Source: Burkholderiales bacterium
GTDB lineage: Bacteria; Pseudomonadota; Gammaproteobacteria; Burkholderiales; CAIKXV01
Direction of reading: 5' to 3'
Length of the DNA: 6,215 nucleotides
NCBI GenBank assembly: GCA_014379045.1
Contig: JACMMK010000312.1
Span: 1-6,215, forward strand
Part shown: one piece after another, positions 1-6,215 of the stretch
How the letters are laid out: the number at the start of each line of letters is the position of its first letter
Position numbering within the stretch: the first letter of the stretch is position 1
The notes under the pieces: generated by a model
Told to the model about the DNA's origin: nothing
The model's input: the letters and a program-made list of their open reading frames with translations, nothing else
Database searches by the model: none
Program-made: the position numbers and the translations under genes

Positions 1-1
1 G

Positions 2-193
2 ATCGCGCGCTCGATCGCCCAGGCGCACGCGGGCGCGATCGGTGCGACCTCGCGCGACGGCTTGACCGAAGTGTTTCTCGATCTGCCGCATCCCCGCGCG
101 CGTGCGCCGAACACCGCGAACGACGCGCCCCCGCTCGCCGCCTCCACGGCACCGACCCTCGCGCAGCCCCAGCTGTGGCCGAAGCGGCACTGA
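2..193 (+). CDS. C-terminal end of a sensor histidine kinase (partial, 5' end outside window)
   Basis: The frame opened by base 2 reads 63 codons to a TGA at 191-193. The first part (IARSIAQAHAGAIGA, then a G/T step and EVFLDLP) looks like the end of the HATPase_c ATP-binding domain of a two-component histidine kinase: the helix after the G2 box, followed by the last beta strand. The catalytic His, N box and G1 box would lie to the left of the window and cannot be checked. After the domain comes a 34-residue tail rich in Pro and Ala, ending PKRH, which is probably disordered. The downstream copper ATPase starts 12 bases after the stop, which fits a CusS/CopS-like metal-responsive kinase; that substrate assignment is inference from context. 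The alternative is another ATPase of the GHKL fold. No symbol is given because too little of the protein is visible. Confidence 0.65.
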   Translation: MARSIAQAHAGAIGATSRDGLTEVFLDLPHPRARAPNTANDAPPLAASTAPTLAQPQLWPKRH

Positions 194-197
194 AGGG
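192..197 (+). promoter_or_regulatory. Ribosome-binding site of the copper ATPase gene
   Basis: GAAGGG lies 8 bases before the ATG at 206 and overlaps the TGA stop of the upstream kinase gene. This supports the chosen start and suggests translational coupling of the two genes. Confidence 0.7.
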
Positions 198-205
198 CTC
201 AGCCC

Positions 206-2500
206 ATGACAGATGCCTCGTTGAAAGACCCGGTCTGCGGCATGTCCGTGACGCCTGCGTCGCCTCATGTGCATCACCACGATGGTGCGCCGGTCTATTT
301 CTGCGGCGCGCGCTGCAAGACGAAGTTCATCGCGGATCCCGCGAAGTACCTCTCGCCTGTGGCAGACGCGGTGCCGGCGCCGGACTCCGCGCCCATCGCA
401 CCCGGCGCGATCTATACCTGCCCGATGCATCCGGAAGTACGCCAGGATCATCCGGGCGCCTGTCCCAAATGCGGCATGGCGCTCGAACCCGAGCTGCCGA
501 GCCTCGACGAAGGCGAAAATCCCGAACTGGTCGACTTCCGGCGCCGCTTCTGGTGGACGTTGCCGCTGACCGTCGTGGTGACCGTCCTGGCGATGGTCGG
601 ACATCGTATCGCGCTGTTCGACATGGCAACGCAGAGCTGGATCGAGCTTATGCTGACGTTGCCGATCGTCCTGTGGGCGGGGTGGCCGTTCTTCGTGCGC
701 GGCGTTCAATCCATCGGCAACCGCAGCCCCAACATGTGGACGCTGATCGGTCTGGGCACTGCGGCCGCGTTCCTCTACAGCGTCGTCGCGACGGTGGCGC
801 CCGGCGTGTTCCCCGCATCTTTCATGTCGATGGGACGCGTATCGGTCTACTTCGAAGCCGCCGCGGTGATCATCTCGCTCACCCTGCTCGGCCAACTGCT
901 CGAACTCAAGGCGCGCTCGCAGACCTCGGCGGCGATTCGCTCGCTGCTCGGCCTGGCACCCAAGACCGCGCGTCGGATCGCCCCTGACGGCGCCGAAGAA
1001 GACGTGCCGCTGACGCACGTGCATGTCGGCGACCTCCTGCGCGTGCGGCCCGGAGAGAAAGTCCCGGTCGACGGCGTAGTGACCGAAGGCGGCAGCGCGG
1101 TCGACGAATCGATGCTCACCGGCGAACCGATGCCGGTGACCAAGCGGCCAGGCGACAAGGTGATCGGTGCGACGATGAACACCACCGGCGCGCTGGTGAT
1201 GCGCTCCGAGAAGGTCGGCGCGCAGACCGTGCTCGCGCAGATCGTCCAGATGGTCACGCAGGCGCAGCGCAGTCGCGCGCCGATCCAGCGGATGGCGGAT
1301 CGGGTTGCGGGCTATTTCGTCGTCGGCGTGATCGGCATCGCGCTCCTCACGTTTCTTGCCTGGGGGCTGTTCGGGCCCGAACCGCGCTGGATCTACGGCC
1401 TCGTCAACGCGGTCGCGGTATTGATCATCGCGTGCCCGTGCGCGCTCGGACTGGCGACGCCGATGTCGATCATGGTGGCCACCGGACGCGCGGCGACGCA
1501 GGGCGTCCTGTTTCGCGACGCCGCCGCGATCGAGAACCTGGGCCGGGTGGATACGCTGATCGTCGACAAGACCGGCACGCTGACCGAGGGCAAGCCCGCG
1601 TTCGACCGAGTGATCGCAGCGCCGGGGTTCACCGAAGACGAAGTGCTGCGCCTCGCCGCAAGCCTCGATCAGGGCAGCGAACATCCGTTGGCCGAAGCGA
1701 TCGTGCGCGCGGCACGCGAGCGCGGCGTCACGCTCGAGAAGCCGGAACACTTCGATTCGCATACCGGCATCGGGGTGCGCGGCATGCTAGGCGGCAAGAA
1801 TGTGGCGCTCGGCAATGCCGCGCTGATGGCCGAGGTAGGCGTTTCCGTCGCCGGGATGACCGCAGAGGCCGAAGGCTTGCGCACCGCAGGCGCGAGCGTG
1901 ATGCATCTGGCGGTCGATACGCGGATGGCTGGCCTGATCGCCGTGTCCGATCCGGTCAAGGCAACCAGCGCCGACGCGCTGAGCGCGCTCGCCGCCGAAG
2001 GGTTGCGAACGATCATGGCGACCGGCGACGGGCTGTCGACCGCGCGCGCCGTGGCATCCAGACTCGGTATCACCGAGGTCCACGGCGAGGTCAAGCCCGC
2101 CGACAAGCTTGCGCTCGTCGCACGGTTGCAGAGCGAGGGTCGCGTCGTCGCAATGGCCGGCGACGGTATCAACGATGCCCCCGCCCTCGCCAAGGCGGAC
2201 GTGGGAGTCGCGATGGGCACCGGCACCGATGTGGCGATGAACAGCGCCCAGATCACGCTGGTCAAGGGCGACTTGCGCGGCATCGTCCAGGCGCGCCGGA
2301 TCTCGGCGCAGACGATCGTCAACATGAAACAGAATCTCGGCTTCGCGTTCGTCTACAACGCGCTCGGCATTCCGCTCGCCGCCGGGCTGCTGTATCCGGT
2401 CACCGGATGGCTGCTGTCGCCGATGATCGCGGCGCTGGCGATGAGTCTGAGTTCCGCGTCGGTGATCGGGAATGCTCTGCGACTGCGCAAGTCAACGTGA
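206..2500 (+). CDS. copA: Copper-translocating P1B-type ATPase with N-terminal YHS and HMBD domains
   Basis: An inner-membrane ATP-driven pump of 764 residues, expected to export Cu(I) (possibly also Ag(I)) from the cytoplasm. The N-terminus carries a YHS domain (DPVCGM with C11, then C33 and C37 in FCGARC), a His cluster at 21-25, and a heavy-metal-binding domain at about 69-95 (CPMHPEV with C72, then CPKCGM with C86 and C89). The usual HMA domain with GMxCxxC is absent. Eight membrane segments are readable at roughly 116-137, 144-165, 176-198, 213-234, 367-389, 394-417, 710-732 and 738-759. Catalytic motifs are complete: TGEP at 305-308, the metal-site CPC at 410-412, the phosphorylated Asp in DKTGT at D454, the SEHP nucleotide-domain His at H493, TGDG at 606-609, and GDGIND at 652-657. 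YN at 717-718 and MSLSS at 746-750 in the last helices, with CPC, are the signature of subgroup P1B-1 (Cu+/Ag+). The start is set by the GAAGGG site and the DPVCGM motif at residue 8. It appears to be co-transcribed with the upstream kinase. No damage was seen. Confidence 0.95.
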   Translation: MTDASLKDPVCGMSVTPASPHVHHHDGAPVYFCGARCKTKFIADPAKYLSPVADAVPAPDSAPIAPGAIYTCPMHPEVRQDHPGACPKCGMALEPELPSLDEGENPELVDFRRRFWWTLPLTVVVTVLAMVGHRIALFDMATQSWIELMLTLPIVLWAGWPFFVRGVQSIGNRSPNMWTLIGLGTAAAFLYSVVATVAPGVFPASFMSMGRVSVYFEAAAVIISLTLLGQLLELKARSQTSAAIRSLLGLAPKTARRIAPDGAEEDVPLTHVHVGDLLRVRPGEKVPVDGVVTEGGSAVDESMLTGEPMPVTKRPGDKVIGATMNTTGALVMRSEKVGAQTVLAQIVQMVTQAQRSRAPIQRMADRVAGYFVVGVIGIALLTFLAWGLFGPEPRWIYGLVNAVAVLIIACPCALGLATPMSIMVATGRAATQGVLFRDAAAIENLGRVDTLIVDKTGTLTEGKPAFDRVIAAPGFTEDEVLRLAASLDQGSEHPLAEAIVRAARERGVTLEKPEHFDSHTGIGVRGMLGGKNVALGNAALMAEVGVSVAGMTAEAEGLRTAGASVMHLAVDTRMAGLIAVSDPVKATSADALSALAAEGLRTIMATGDGLSTARAVASRLGITEVHGEVKPADKLALVARLQSEGRVVAMAGDGINDAPALAKADVGVAMGTGTDVAMNSAQITLVKGDLRGIVQARRISAQTIVNMKQNLGFAFVYNALGIPLAAGLLYPVTGWLLSPMIAALAMSLSSASVIGNALRLRKST

Positions 2501-2643
2501 CGCGAGTAAGCTTTCACCCCGAGGGTGTGCGCACCGCCCTGCGATCTGCTGAAACAGGGGCAGGCCACGCTGACGCGGTCTACCTGTGCGTCGAAGGTCG
2601 AGCCGGATGCGGTGGCGAGGCCGCATCCAGCGCGACCGCACCG
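2501..2643. other. Convergent intergenic gap between copA and the PEP-CTERM gene
   Basis: This 143-base stretch separates two genes that face each other. I see no credible small gene in it. It contains a short CACCC-CGA-GGGTG hairpin at 2515-2527 and a longer one at 2605-2628; neither is followed by a run of T on either strand, so transcription end signals are not obvious. Confidence 0.6.
2605..2628. terminator. Possible bidirectional terminator-like hairpin
   Basis: GGATGCGG and CCGCATCC form a perfect 8-bp stem with an 8-base loop. Its place between convergent genes fits a shared transcription end, but there is no T tract on either side, so an intrinsic terminator is not proven. It could act as a 3'-end stabiliser or be incidental in GC-rich DNA. 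Confidence 0.35.
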
Positions 2644-3504
2644 TCAAGCGCGCGCTGCTGACTGCCGTTTGCGACCCAGCCCCACCATCGCCAGCAGACC
2701 CGAGCCGAACAGCAATACGCTCGCGGGTACGGGTATCACGGCCGTGGCCAGCGGCTCGGCGTAGATGAAATCGTCCATCACTACACCGTCGCCGGCTTCG
2801 AACAGCCCGTTGCTCAGCAATGCTCCGGTACCCGTAGTCAATCGCACGCGCGCGATGCGCTCGCCGGCGTTCGCCTGGATGCCCAGGAACGACAACGTGT
2901 TGTTGTTGGCGCTGAACAGGATCGAGCGCGTGAACAACGACACGCCGCTCACGTCGAATGCCTCGAGCGTCGTGCCGGCCGCTTCCACGTCATTGAACAC
3001 GGCCCCGAAGCCACTGACTGTCGCCGCGATCGCCGACCCCGGCACGAAGAAGTTGACGTCGGTGATAGTGCTGCCGATCGGTGCGAACAGTTTCTGCGGG
3101 CTGAATGGCGTGAAGTCGCCGGAAAAGCCGAAGGCAATCGGTGTAGCGCCGCCGGCACTCGCGCTGACGAGAAAGCCCGTGCCCGGCGTGGTGAACTCGG
3201 CACCGCGTGCACGACCCGCCAGGTTCGCGTTGAAGAAGTTCCCGGGAAACAGTCCCGGATCGGACAGGGCTGCCGGAACCCCATCCCAGTTGATCTCGCG
3301 GCGCCCGCCGACGACGGAGCCTGGCGTGTTCGCGTTCAGCGCGCCGAGCGCACCACGGTAGGCGTCGACGACGCCCTGAATACCGGCAGCGTTTGGACCG
3401 ATGCCTTCGAACAGCGTAAAGCCCGCATGACCGATTTGCGGCGTGGCCGCGAGCACGGCCGTACCGAGGGCGAGGGCGCCGATCAGCGCAGATGACTTGC
3501 TCAT
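2644..3504 (-). CDS. Secreted PEP-CTERM (VPxPA-type) sorting-domain protein of unknown function
   Basis: A 286-residue exported protein. Residues 1-27 form a Sec signal peptide: Lys at 3, a hydrophobic stretch LIGALALGTAVLAA, and a likely cleavage after GHA at 25-27. The C-terminal 31 residues make the tripartite sorting tail: PVPA at 258-261, a hydrophobic segment (SVLLFGSGLLAMVGLG), then the basic RKR at 278-280. In this family the tail is recognised and cleaved by an exosortase in the inner membrane, and the protein then goes to the surface or extracellular matrix. Just before the tail is GVVMDDFIYAEP (240-251), an ending common in PEP-CTERM proteins. The middle is rich in Gly, Ala, Ser, Thr, Phe and Asn, predicted beta-rich, with no cysteine at all. 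No enzymatic motif was recognised. The start at 3504 has a GGGAG site 8 bases upstream and puts the signal peptide at the very N-terminus; the open frame extends further upstream, but that extension runs antisense into gatB territory without a signal peptide. No exosortase is visible here. Confidence 0.87.
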   Translation of the reverse strand: MSKSSALIGALALGTAVLAATPQIGHAGFTLFEGIGPNAAGIQGVVDAYRGALGALNANTPGSVVGGRREINWDGVPAALSDPGLFPGNFFNANLAGRARGAEFTTPGTGFLVSASAGGATPIAFGFSGDFTPFSPQKLFAPIGSTITDVNFFVPGSAIAATVSGFGAVFNDVEAAGTTLEAFDVSGVSLFTRSILFSANNNTLSFLGIQANAGERIARVRLTTGTGALLSNGLFEAGDGVVMDDFIYAEPLATAVIPVPASVLLFGSGLLAMVGLGRKRQSAARA

Positions 3505-3701
3505 TGAAGTGTCTCCCGAATGAGGGTGCAGCATGGGTCGCCGTCCTGGGGACCGGCCGTATGGCGTGGCGTACGCATCGAACCGCCACAAATTGACATA
3601 CGCCGGTAGCGAGCGAACCGGATGCAGCGACGGCAGACGCATCAGGTCACGCAAACTCTGCCACGAGTCGGTGACACCTCCAACCGGGACCGGCGCCCGG
3701 A
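3505..3701. other. Intergenic region upstream of the PEP-CTERM gene
   Basis: A gap of 197 bases between the gatB stop and the PEP-CTERM start, both on the - strand. It should hold the PEP-CTERM promoter, but I could not identify a convincing -35/-10 pair or a sigma-54 -24/-12 pair on the - strand. It contains a 9-base palindrome GGTGACACC at 3670-3678, a CCGGG/CCCGG inverted repeat at 3684-3700, and one arm of the large hairpin at the gatB stop. Confidence 0.5.
3513..3517 (-). promoter_or_regulatory. Ribosome-binding site of the PEP-CTERM gene
   Basis: GGGAG on the - strand lies 8 bases before the ATG at 3504. It decides the start within a frame that stays open for a further 119 codons upstream. 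Confidence 0.7.
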
Positions 3702-3723
3702 TTAGTCCTTTCGGACTAATCCG
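3698..3723 (-). repeat. Perfect 11-bp inverted repeat with a 4-base loop spanning the gatB stop codon
   Basis: The arms CGGATTAGTCC and GGACTAATCCG match perfectly around TTTC; on the - strand transcript the loop is GAAA, a GNRA tetraloop. The arms hold the last six sense codons of gatB (encoding GLVRKD) and its TAA stop. A second, smaller inverted repeat (3684-3700) follows directly in the direction of transcription. There is no T tract, so a classic intrinsic terminator is not shown. It could be a 3' mRNA stabiliser, a terminator of non-standard type, a palindromic operator, or a small dispersed repeat. The structure is certain; its function is not. Confidence 0.8.
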
Positions 3724-5237
3724 CTCAGTCTTTCGCGCAGTATTTCGTTGACTTGCTGCGGGTTCGCCTGGCCGCGACTCTGCTTCATTACCTGACCGAC
3801 GAGCGCGTTGAATGCCTTCTCCCGCCCTGCGCGAAACTCGCCGACCGACTTCGGGTTGCACGTCAGCACCGCATCGACGATTTTCATCAGCGCCGACGTA
3901 TCCGAAATCTGGCGCAACCCGCGCGCTTCGATGATCGCATCGGCGTCCTCGCCTTCGCTTTGCCAGAGCGCCGCGAACACCTGTTTTGCAGTCTTCAGAC
4001 TGATCGTGCCATCGTCGACGCGCGCAATTAGTTGCGCGAGTTGCGGCGCAGCGACCGGCGCGCGCTCGATCTCGATCTGTGCCGCATTGAGCGCTGCCGC
4101 GAGGTCACCATTGACCCAGTTCGCCGCACTCTTCGCAGCCGTTGCGGGCAGGCATTGCGCGACCGCCTCGAAATACTGCGCGGTCGCGCGGGTCGTGGTC
4201 AGTTGTGCCGCGTCGTACGCGGTCATGCCGTAGGAGGCGACGAAACGCTCGCGCATCGCCGCAGGTAATTCCGGCATCTCGCGCGCAACCCGTTCTACCC
4301 ACTCGGGCGCGATCTCGAGCGGCAGCAGGTCGGGGTCGGGGAAGTAGCGATAGTCCATCGCGTCTTCCTTGCTGCGCATCGAGCGCGTCTCGTCACGATC
4401 GGGATCGTACAGACGCGTCTGCTGGACGACCACGCCGCCCGACTCGATCAACTCGATCTGCCGTTTCGCCTCGTGGACGATCGCCTGCTGCATGAAGCGG
4501 AAGCTGTTCAGGTTCTTGATCTCGCAGCGCGTGCCGAGCGCGGCAGCCGGGCGCCGCACCGACACGTTCGCATCGCACCGGAACGACCCTTCCTGCATGT
4601 TGCCGTCGCAGATGCCGAGCCAGGTGACCAGCGCGTGCAGCGCGCGTGCGTAGCAGACTGCTTCGAGCGCCGCGCGTTCGATGTCGGGAACGCAGATGTC
4701 GGGTTCGGTGACGATCTCGAGCAACGGCGTGCCTGCGCGATTCAGGTCGATGCCGCTCATCCCCGCGAAATCTTCGTGCAGCGACTTGCCTGCGTCTTCC
4801 TCCAGATGCGCGCGCGTCAGGCGCACCGTCTTCACGTACGGCTCAAAGCCCTTGCCGTCGACCAGGCAGGTGAGCGACCCACCCTGCACGACCGGAATCT
4901 CGTACTGGCTGATCTGGTAGCCCTTCGGTAGATCGGGATAGAAATAGTTCTTCCGCGCGAACACGCTGCGCGGCGCGATCGTCGCGCCAACCGCCAGCCC
5001 GAACCGGATCGCGCGCTCGACCGCGCCGCGATTCAACACCGGCAACACCCCCGGCAGGGCGAGATCGATCACGCTCGCCTGCGTGTTCGGCTCGGCACCG
5101 AACGCGGTCGATGCGCCAGAGAAGATCTTGCTCAGCGTCGACAACTGGGTATGGGTCTCGAGCCCGATCACCACTTCCCAGTCGGCGTTTACGCTCGATT
5201 CCTTCACCGCCGATTCCTTCACGGTCGACGCGTTCAC
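3702..5237 (-). CDS. gatB: Asp/Glu-tRNA(Asn/Gln) amidotransferase subunit B
   Basis: The tRNA-binding and kinase subunit of cytoplasmic GatCAB, which phosphorylates Glu or Asp mischarged on tRNA(Gln) or tRNA(Asn) and passes it to ammonia supplied by GatA. From the GTG at 5237 it is 511 residues, slightly long for the family because of about 17 extra N-terminal residues. Seen in order: VIGLETHTQL (H29 matches the metal-site His of the family), YPDLPKGYQISQYE at about 100-113, RAHLEEDAGKSLHE at 142-155 (acidic metal/ATP site), DLNRAGTPLLEIVTEPD at 164-180, then SFRCDANVSVR, EIKNLNSFRFMQQA, DETRSMRSKEDAMDYRYFPDPDLLP, and a YqeY-like C-terminal helical domain (GTISLKTAKQVFAALW). The GTG overlaps the gatA stop as GTGA, with AGGG 9 bases upstream, so translation is likely coupled. 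GTG codons at 5222 and 5207 are alternative starts; the latter has AAGGAA 6 bases upstream and would give 501 residues. The final GLVRKD is encoded by a hairpin. Confidence 0.96.
   Translation of the reverse strand: MNASTVKESAVKESSVNADWEVVIGLETHTQLSTLSKIFSGASTAFGAEPNTQASVIDLALPGVLPVLNRGAVERAIRFGLAVGATIAPRSVFARKNYFYPDLPKGYQISQYEIPVVQGGSLTCLVDGKGFEPYVKTVRLTRAHLEEDAGKSLHEDFAGMSGIDLNRAGTPLLEIVTEPDICVPDIERAALEAVCYARALHALVTWLGICDGNMQEGSFRCDANVSVRRPAAALGTRCEIKNLNSFRFMQQAIVHEAKRQIELIESGGVVVQQTRLYDPDRDETRSMRSKEDAMDYRYFPDPDLLPLEIAPEWVERVAREMPELPAAMRERFVASYGMTAYDAAQLTTTRATAQYFEAVAQCLPATAAKSAANWVNGDLAAALNAAQIEIERAPVAAPQLAQLIARVDDGTISLKTAKQVFAALWQSEGEDADAIIEARGLRQISDTSALMKIVDAVLTCNPKSVGEFRAGREKAFNALVGQVMKQSRGQANPQQVNEILRERLSGLVRKD
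5193..5237 (-). repeat. 15-nt tandem repeats at the 5' end of gatB
   Basis: Three in-frame 15-nt units on the - strand begin with GTG at 5237, 5222 and 5207; a degenerate fourth begins with GTA at 5192. Units two and three share their first 12 bases (GTGAAGGAATCG); unit one matches unit two at about 10 of 15. They encode VNAST, VKESA, VKESS and then VNADW. The AAGGAA inside a unit sits where a Shine-Dalgarno site would serve the next unit's GTG. Confidence 0.75.
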
Positions 5238-6215
5238 GCTTCGAAGCCCTGCGGCACGCGCCGATGCCAGTCGGTCGCGAGCTGATACTGGTGTGCGACG
5301 CCGAGCATGCGCGCCTCGTCGAAATAGTTCGCCATCAGCTGCAGGCCGACCGGCCGACCTCCGTTGCGTGCACCCGCGCCGAACCCGCATGGAATGCTCA
5401 TGCTCGGCACCCCCGCCAGGCTGCCCGGAATCGTGTATAGGTCGGACATGTACATCGACACCGGATCGGCGGCCTTCTCGCCGAAACCGAACGCGACACC
5501 GGTCGTCACCGGCCCGGCGATGACGTCACAGCGCGTGAACGCCTGCTGGAATTCGTCGGCGATCAGGCGCCGCACCTTCTGCGCCTTCAGGTAATAGGCG
5601 TCGTAGTAGCCGTGCGACAGCACATAGGTGCCGATCAGGATGCGCCGCTTGGGCTCGGCGCCGAAGCCCTCGGCGCGCGAACGCTTGATCATGTCGGCGA
5701 GGTCGCCGTGTGACAGCGCGCGGTGCCCGTAGCGCACGCCGTCGAAGCGCGAGAGGTTCGAACTGCATTCGGCCGGGGCGACGACGTAGTACACCGGGAT
5801 GCCGAGTTCGGCACTCGGCAGCGAGATGTCCACCAGGGTCGCGCCCTGCGCGCGGTAGACGTCGAGCGCGGCGCGCACCGCGCGTTCCACATCGGGCTCG
5901 AGGCCGGCGGCGAAGAACTCCTTCGGCACGCCGATGCGCAGGCCCGCGACCGGGCGGTCGAGGTCGCGGGTGAAGTCTTCGTCGACGCGGTCGACACTGG
6001 TCGAATCGTTCGGATCGAAGCCGCACATCGAAGACAGCACCCAGGCCGCGTCCTCCGCAGACACGGTCATCAGACCCGCCGTATCGAGGCTCGATGCGAA
6101 CGCGATCATCCCCCAGCGCGACGGGCGGCCGTAGGTCGGCTTGGTGCCGGTGATGCCGCAGAACGCGGCCGGCTCGCGGATCGAGCCGCCGGTGTCGGTG
6201 GCGGTGGCGACCGGC
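5234..6215 (-). CDS. gatA: Asp/Glu-tRNA(Asn/Gln) amidotransferase subunit A (partial, 5' end outside window)
   Basis: The amidase subunit of GatCAB, which releases ammonia from glutamine (or asparagine) and channels it to GatB. The window shows the last 326 codons and the stop; the frame stays open to the right edge, so the Met at 6109 (in RWGMIAFASSLDTAG) is internal and not the start. The amidase signature is visible at the edge: ATDTGGSIREPAAFCGITGTKPTYGR, whose Ser (codon 6182-6184) is the nucleophile of the Ser-cisSer-Lys triad. The Lys and the cis-Ser lie beyond the window. Further family blocks are IGVPKEFF, the segment RRILIGTYVLSHGYYDAYYLKAQKVR, the CDVIAGPVT strand, DLYTIPGSLAGVPSMSIPCGF and GGRPVGLQLMA. 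It ends normally and overlaps gatB by GTGA. The usual gatC would be expected upstream of gatA, outside the window. Confidence 0.97.
   Translation of the reverse strand, partial: PVATATDTGGSIREPAAFCGITGTKPTYGRPSRWGMIAFASSLDTAGLMTVSAEDAAWVLSSMCGFDPNDSTSVDRVDEDFTRDLDRPVAGLRIGVPKEFFAAGLEPDVERAVRAALDVYRAQGATLVDISLPSAELGIPVYYVVAPAECSSNLSRFDGVRYGHRALSHGDLADMIKRSRAEGFGAEPKRRILIGTYVLSHGYYDAYYLKAQKVRRLIADEFQQAFTRCDVIAGPVTTGVAFGFGEKAADPVSMYMSDLYTIPGSLAGVPSMSIPCGFGAGARNGGRPVGLQLMANYFDEARMLGVAHQYQLATDWHRRVPQGFEA
5247..5250 (-). promoter_or_regulatory. Weak ribosome-binding site for the overlapping gatB start
   Basis: AGGG on the - strand lies inside the last codons of gatA, 9 bases before the GTG at 5237. 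It supports the coupled start over the 5' extension of the open frame, but it is weaker than the AAGGAA (5214-5219) that lies 6 bases before the GTG at 5207. Confidence 0.45.

Noticed and set aside
1669..2325. 218-codon antisense frame in copA
   Set aside because: It is an open frame caused by GC-rich codon bias opposite the ATPase nucleotide domain; no domain or ribosome-binding site supports it.
1432..2661. 409-codon open frame on the + strand inside copA
   Set aside because: It is an out-of-frame shadow of a well-conserved ATPase, extremely rich in Arg, with no domain.
2765..3361. 198-codon + strand frame antisense to the PEP-CTERM gene
   Set aside because: The opposite strand has a signal peptide, sorting tail and ribosome-binding site; this frame has none of these and is low-complexity in Ala, Pro and Ser.
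3593..3598. TTGACA on the + strand as a -35 box
   Set aside because: No matching -10 element 16-18 bases downstream and no + strand gene follows it.
3651..3663. TGGCAGAGTTTGC on the - strand as a sigma-54 promoter for the PEP-CTERM gene
   Set aside because: The GG and GC elements are 8 bases apart where sigma-54 promoters need 10, so it does not fit despite the resemblance.
3505..3861. 119-codon upstream extension of the PEP-CTERM reading frame
   Set aside because: It runs into gatB in another frame, has no recognisable domain, and would bury the signal peptide inside the protein. The ATG at 3504 has its own GGGAG site.
5238..5390. 51-codon upstream extension of the gatB reading frame
   Set aside because: It lies entirely within the conserved C-terminal part of gatA in another frame, is Arg/Ala-rich as shadow frames in GC-rich DNA are, and the GTGA overlap gives a natural start.

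Overview
The window is GC-rich, gene-dense chromosomal DNA from a Gram-negative bacterium, most likely a proteobacterium (beta- or gamma-). This rests on a heavy-metal P1B-ATPase of proteobacterial style sitting behind a sensor kinase, a PEP-CTERM surface protein (a system found mainly in exopolysaccharide-producing Gram-negative bacteria), and a GatCAB amidotransferase operon. The species cannot be named from the sequence alone. No tRNA, rRNA, CRISPR array, transposase or integrase was seen.

Left part, + strand (1-2500): the last 63 codons of what looks like a sensor histidine kinase, then after 12 bases a complete copper-type P1B-ATPase of 764 residues (copA). The ATPase ribosome-binding site overlaps the kinase stop codon, so the two are probably one transcription unit: a two-component sensor and the copper exporter it presumably controls.

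Middle (2501-3701): a 143-base convergent gap with a weak hairpin, then, on the - strand, a 286-residue secreted protein with a signal peptide and a C-terminal VPxPA-type PEP-CTERM sorting tail. Its function is unknown. A 197-base gap separates it from gatB; its start has a good ribosome-binding site but no convincing promoter was found.

Right part, - strand (3702-6215): gatB (complete) and gatA (its 5' part lies beyond the right edge), joined by a 4-base GTGA stop/start overlap. They encode two subunits of the amidotransferase that corrects Glu-tRNA(Gln) and/or Asp-tRNA(Asn).

The two least ordinary signals are both in gatB. One is a perfect 11-bp inverted repeat with a GAAA loop (on the transcribed strand) that contains the last codons and the stop codon. 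The other is a set of 15-nt tandem repeats at the N-terminus that sets up alternative GTG starts with Shine-Dalgarno-like sequences inside the repeat. I found no clear evidence of an undescribed multi-gene system.
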